64,000 bases of DNA from Deltaproteobacteria bacterium (GTDB lineage Bacteria > Myxococcota > Kuafuiibacteriia > Kuafuiibacteriales > Kuafuiibacteriaceae). The stretch covers positions 3,968,001 through 4,032,000 of the forward strand of contig JADJPE010000005.1 of NCBI GenBank assembly GCA_016713425.1. The letters run 5' to 3'. How positions within the stretch are numbered: the stretch's first letter is position 1; each line of letters starts with the position of its first letter. Made by a program: the position numbers and the translations under genes. The notes below the pieces were generated by a model. It had not been told where the DNA came from. It worked only from the letters and a program-made list of their open reading frames with translations, and ran no database searches. Of this stretch, positions 60,624 through 64,000 are shown in pieces.

Positions 60624-60787
60624 ATCTCGCGCCTTCGCATCCCCGCATCTTCGCTTCGCCCCTTCTTCCCTTTCTTCCTGTCTTCCTCTCCTAGCTTCTT
60701 GCTTCCCGGCTGTACCGAGTCCTGGGGCACCGACGCTCATTCTGAGTTGTGGTTGCGGGTCTGGGGCAGGGCATGTAGCGTCCGGCC

Positions 60788-60811
60788 TCTCGCGCCATGT
60801 CTCGCGCCATG
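60788..60811 (+). repeat. 12-bp perfect tandem duplication covering the elp3 start codon
   Basis: TCTCGCGCCATG occurs twice in direct succession (60788-60799, 60800-60811), giving two in-frame ATGs four codons apart (60797 and 60809). It shows a recent small duplication at a translation start. Confidence 0.9.
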
Positions 60812-62584
60812 TCCACCAAGATCTCTCGCTATGCTTTTGCCCCATCCGAGCATGAGCCGACGTTGGCGGCGATCTTCGAGGCTGTGCGCGCGTTGCCTTC
60901 GCTCGACGAACGGGCGCTCAGTCGGATCCTGAAGCGTCATCCCAAGAATGGTCGGGATCTCTTTTCGAAGAGCGAGCTCGTCCGCTCGGCTCGCTTCTTG
61001 GCGGAGCGCCAGGGCTGGACCGTGGCCGAAGTCGACGAAACGATCGCGAAGCTCAGAACGAAACCGGTGCGGACCCAAAGCGGTGTCGCGCCGGTGACCG
61101 TTCTCACGAAACCTTTTCCGTGTCCTGGCGAGTGTGTGTTCTGCCCGAGTGATGTCCGGATGCCGAAGAGTTACTTGTCCCAGGAACCTGGTGCCCAGCG
61201 AGCCGCCCAACACCGATTCGATCCGTATGCGCAGACGTGGGGCCGGCTGGCTGCCTTTCATGCCAATGGCCATCCAATCGACAAGATCGAGCTCATCGTG
61301 CTCGGCGGAACGTGGTCTCACTATCCGGACTCGTACCAGGTCTGGTTCATCGAGCGGTGTCTCGCGGCGCTCAACGACTTTGACGGCGCACGGGCGTTGC
61401 CGTTGCCGCAAGCTGAAGGGCTCGACTTCAGCCAACTCAACGAAACGGTGGACGGTGCGGCGCCCGGGCCTCGCTACAACGAGATCGTGGGTCGGTTCTC
61501 GCGTCGGCCATCCGTGCCGCCCGACCAGGCCGGGGACGTCGCCATATTGGCCTCCGCGATGGTGAAGAACGAGACCGCGCGGTCGCGGTGCGTCGGGTTG
61601 TCGCTCGAGACGCGTCCCGACGAAGTGACGGACGACGAGGTGCTTCGGCTGCGACGGCTGGGCGCGACAAAGATCCAACTTGGCCTTCAAAGTCTCTCGG
61701 ACGAGGTGCTTCGTGCGAACAAGCGTGGGCATGATGTGGCGGCGAGTCGTCGCGCGATGGGGCGTCTGCGTCGTGCCGGGTTCAAGATTCAGGCGCACTG
61801 GATGCCGAATTTGCTCGGATCCACCCCGGCACGCGACGTCGAGGATTTCGGGCGGTTGTTCGATGATCCGGAGCTTCGTCCCGACGAACTCAAGATCTAC
61901 CCGTGCAGTCTCATCGAGTCGGCGGAGCTCGTGCAGCATTTTCAGCGTGGAGACTGGCGTCCCTACACCGAGGCCGAGCTCGTCGAGGTTTTGACCAGCT
62001 GCTTGCTCAAGGTGCCTGAGTACTGCCGCGTTACGCGCGTCATTCGCGACATCCCCGGTCAGGACATCATGGTCGGGAACCGGGTTTCGAACCTTCGCGA
62101 GGCGGTCGAGGAGGGCGTTCGCCGGACGGGTGGTCGGCTCAAGGACATACGCAGCCGAGAGCTCAAAGATGCGGCGTATGACGCCCAAGACCTCTCCCTC
62201 GAGACCGCGTCCTATTCGACGGGCGTTGGGGAAGAGCATTTCTTGCAGTGGGTGACCTCTTCGGGCCGATTGGCGGCATTTCTGCGGCTTTTCTTTCCGT
62301 GCGGGCCCAGTTTCGTCGCCGAGCTGAACGGATCAGCCATCGTGCGAGAGCTTCATGTCTATGGAACCGCAATGGCGCTGCATGCGCGCGATGGTTTGGC
62401 CGCACAGCATCGAGGGCTCGGCCGGTCGTTGCTGAAGGTGGCCGCCCAGAGGGCACACGATCGCGGATTCGAATATCTTGCCGTCATTTCTGCGATAGGC
62501 ACCCGGGGATACTATCGTTCATGCGGTTTCAGGGACGGGGCGCTTTATCAGCATCGCTCGTGCTCGGATTCGTACGGACCGTGA
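60797..62584 (+). CDS. elp3: Elp3-like radical SAM/GNAT tRNA-modifying enzyme
   Basis: A 595-residue bacterial Elp3, which in characterised homologues builds the cm5U34 group on tRNA wobble uridine. The radical SAM domain carries the 4Fe-4S cysteines Cys109, Cys113 and Cys116 in PFPCPGECVFCP. SYLSQEPGAQRAAQHRFDPYAQTWGRLAAFHANGHPIDKIELIVLGGTW matches the Elp3 core. The C-terminal GNAT domain has IVRELHVYGTAMALHARDGLAAQHRGLGRSLL and AVISAIGTRGYYRSCGF, almost identical in pattern to eukaryotic Elp3. There are no Elp1/2/4-6 partners, so it works alone. A pyrimidine-rich 173-nt gap separates it from the propeller gene. Confidence 0.93.
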   Translation: MSRAMSTKISRYAFAPSEHEPTLAAIFEAVRALPSLDERALSRILKRHPKNGRDLFSKSELVRSARFLAERQGWTVAEVDETIAKLRTKPVRTQSGVAPVTVLTKPFPCPGECVFCPSDVRMPKSYLSQEPGAQRAAQHRFDPYAQTWGRLAAFHANGHPIDKIELIVLGGTWSHYPDSYQVWFIERCLAALNDFDGARALPLPQAEGLDFSQLNETVDGAAPGPRYNEIVGRFSRRPSVPPDQAGDVAILASAMVKNETARSRCVGLSLETRPDEVTDDEVLRLRRLGATKIQLGLQSLSDEVLRANKRGHDVAASRRAMGRLRRAGFKIQAHWMPNLLGSTPARDVEDFGRLFDDPELRPDELKIYPCSLIESAELVQHFQRGDWRPYTEAELVEVLTSCLLKVPEYCRVTRVIRDIPGQDIMVGNRVSNLREAVEEGVRRTGGRLKDIRSRELKDAAYDAQDLSLETASYSTGVGEEHFLQWVTSSGRLAAFLRLFFPCGPSFVAELNGSAIVRELHVYGTAMALHARDGLAAQHRGLGRSLLKVAAQRAHDRGFEYLAVISAIGTRGYYRSCGFRDGALYQHRSCSDSYGP

Positions 62585-62840
62585 GGGTTTGGAAAGGCTC
62601 GCTTCGGCGGCGCGAGTGCTCATTCGTTTCGGTGCTTGCGCGCGTTTGAACAGAAGGTGCGGAGTCAGCAAACTCTTTTACGAATCCATGGGTTTGGCGC
62701 TGGACTTGCGTATAGACTCAAGGACGCCGCCTGCGTCGGTCGGCGGGATGTTTTGAGGTCGATGCTCGGTCGCTCAGTCCTCATCGGGGAACCGATGTCC
62801 AGCGTGGAGACCGAGCTGCGTGTAACGGAAGGGTAAGGCG

Positions 62841-64000
62841 ATGCTGACAGAGGCACTGCTCATTTCAGTTCAAGTGCTTGTCGCTCAGGCGACCCCGGGG
62901 GGAGACCGATTTCCTCCGGACCAGGTCCATATCTTGCGGGCGGCCGACGGCCATCCCAACGTTGAGCTGGTCCTCGACAGTTCGGGCTCGATGGGCGAGG
63001 GCGTTCAGGATCCGACCCCTTACATCCCTGAGTCGGACTGCGTCTTCTATTGGAATCAGGTCAGCCCCTGCCGAGCCGATCCCGAGCCGCCGATCGGAGA
63101 CCCGACGTGGCGTCAGTGCCACCCCGATTCCTACTGGAACGTCGTGACCAGTAAGCCTCACCTGACCAAGACCGACCAGCTCAAGGCCGTGCTTACCGGC
63201 TGCCGCACGGCGAGCGACGGCATCCTAGACAAGTGGGCGGGGCGGATCAATTTCGCGCTCCGGCAGTTTGGTGAGGATCGAACGGGGCTGCTCCTGCCTG
63301 GGGGCGACTTCGGTATGGGCCCGGGCAAACTGGCGCAGCTCGAGGCCGCGGTCCATAGCCTTCCGGCCGAAGGCTACACGCCCCTGACTCCGGCGCACGC
63401 GCTCGCGGCCCGGCATTTTCATGAGTACTTCGGCCCATCGAACACGGAGGTCTGTCGGCAGAACTATATCGTCATGCTCACCGATGGGATCGGAAACCGC
63501 GACTACAACTTCGAGCCCTACGATTGGGAGTGCAGCTCGCCGCCCGAGGATCCGGTCAGCTACGCATCGACGCCGGGGGTGACCGACGAGAATCCAGCGG
63601 AAGGCGCCGCGTATGTCTATCGGCGCGCCTCGATCGCGTCGACGCTGGCCGAGAGCTTCGCCGACAATATGTGTACGGTCGACGGGCGACAGCCGATCGG
63701 CACCTACACGATCGGCTTTCACACGGACGCCCAAGGTAACAACGTGCTTGAGGATGTGGCGCAGGTCGGTGGCGGTCGGTTCTATCCCTCGACGGATTAC
63801 GCATCGCTCGACCAAGCCTTCGAGGAGATCATCGTCGACATTCTCGAGCGGGCCTCGGTCAACTTCGGCGGTGCGACGATCGCCAACGACGGTGCTTTTC
63901 AGGGCAACTATGTCTATGTGGCGCACTGGGCGCCTTCGCAACATGGGAAGTGGGCGGGCAATCTGAAGAAGTTTCGGCTCTTTCCGTTCGACTCGAACTT
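62841..64000 (+). CDS. PilY1-like protein with von Willebrand A domain, 3' truncated
   Basis: Open from ATG 62841 to the right edge (about 386 codons), no stop. A short hydrophobic leader (MLTEALLISVQVLVAQA) is followed by a VWA domain with MIDAS motif ELVLDSSGSMGEG (DxSxS) and TDGIGNRDYNFEP. Four or more Cys occur in the insert before the domain's second half. The part YVAHWAPSQHGKWAGNLKKFRLFPFDSN resembles the start of the PilY1 C-terminal propeller (HWxGNLKxYRL). PilY1 proteins sit at the tip of type IV pili in adhesion and assembly. The 256-nt gap upstream (62585-62840) shows no RNA gene or other coding region. Confidence 0.82.
   Translation, partial: MLTEALLISVQVLVAQATPGGDRFPPDQVHILRAADGHPNVELVLDSSGSMGEGVQDPTPYIPESDCVFYWNQVSPCRADPEPPIGDPTWRQCHPDSYWNVVTSKPHLTKTDQLKAVLTGCRTASDGILDKWAGRINFALRQFGEDRTGLLLPGGDFGMGPGKLAQLEAAVHSLPAEGYTPLTPAHALAARHFHEYFGPSNTEVCRQNYIVMLTDGIGNRDYNFEPYDWECSSPPEDPVSYASTPGVTDENPAEGAAYVYRRASIASTLAESFADNMCTVDGRQPIGTYTIGFHTDAQGNNVLEDVAQVGGGRFYPSTDYASLDQAFEEIIVDILERASVNFGGATIANDGAFQGNYVYVAHWAPSQHGKWAGNLKKFRLFPFDSN

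Noticed and set aside
60737..62239. A 500-codon minus-strand frame opposite elp3
   Set aside because: It has no recognisable domains and is fully antisense to the conserved Elp3 core.

Overview
This is a GC-rich, gene-dense bacterial chromosomal segment. It holds 48 protein-coding genes that I can support, including one cut at each edge, and no tRNA, rRNA, CRISPR array, transposase or integrase. Gene content points to the Myxococcota (former Deltaproteobacteria), but I cannot place it to genus. The pointers are an MXAN_5187-type membrane protein, a PEGA-domain protein, a DUF3467 protein, an FHA-histidine kinase-receiver hybrid, an orphan type III secretion export-gate gene beside a TPR protein, an F0-only ATP synthase cluster, type IV pilus parts, and a PilZ domain fused to Hsp70.

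Layout. 1-3.3 kb: prmA end, rsmE, then the membrane sector of ATP synthase (atpZ-atpI-atpB-atpE) without F1 genes. 3.5-7.3 kb: an indole/phenylpyruvate decarboxylase, a bile-acid/Na+ symporter-family protein and a glycosyltransferase. 7.4-11 kb: a hypothetical gene, a TPR protein and sctV. 11-18.1 kb (minus strand): an AsmA-like/GT51 transglycosylase, an FHA-HK-REC hybrid, priA and a LolA-like protein. 18.2-23.1 kb: envelope genes (beta-barrel, algD-type dehydrogenase, GT4 glycosyltransferase, outer-membrane protein). 23.2-29.5 kb: leuA, a gene pair ending in a type IV pilin, and the lipoprotein-maturation pair lspA-lgt. 29.8-37.4 kb: CDF cation exporter, RluA-type pseudouridine synthase, periplasmic MsrB, a repeat-bearing lipoprotein, a PEGA protein and a polytopic mannosyltransferase-like protein. 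37.5-45.9 kb: a secreted protein with the MXAN_5187-type protein, DUF3467 with a TPR lipoprotein, an ABC1/UbiB kinase, a GT2-TPR glycosyltransferase and a GH13 enzyme. 46-56.5 kb: imuB and dnaE2 (mutagenic translesion synthesis), separated by a HEAT-like protein, a beta-barrel and the PilZ-Hsp70 fusion. 56.5-64 kb: a poly-Ser protein, a secreted beta-propeller protein, a bacterial Elp3 and the start of a PilY1-like protein.

Themes. Many genes serve envelope biogenesis: lipoprotein processing and carriage, peptidoglycan polymerisation, exopolysaccharide sugar supply, outer-membrane barrels and pili. The most unusual property is an abundance of short tandem repeats. They lie inside conserved genes (rsmE, priA, imuB, the PilZ-Hsp70 linker, signal-peptide regions and C-terminal tails). 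Every intragenic repeat unit I could delimit is a multiple of three (3, 6, 9, 15 or 18 nt), while repeats between genes mostly have other unit sizes (4, 5 or 14 nt). The 359-nt gap at 48638-48996 holds a 34-nt-arm inverted repeat and eight 14-nt tandem units.
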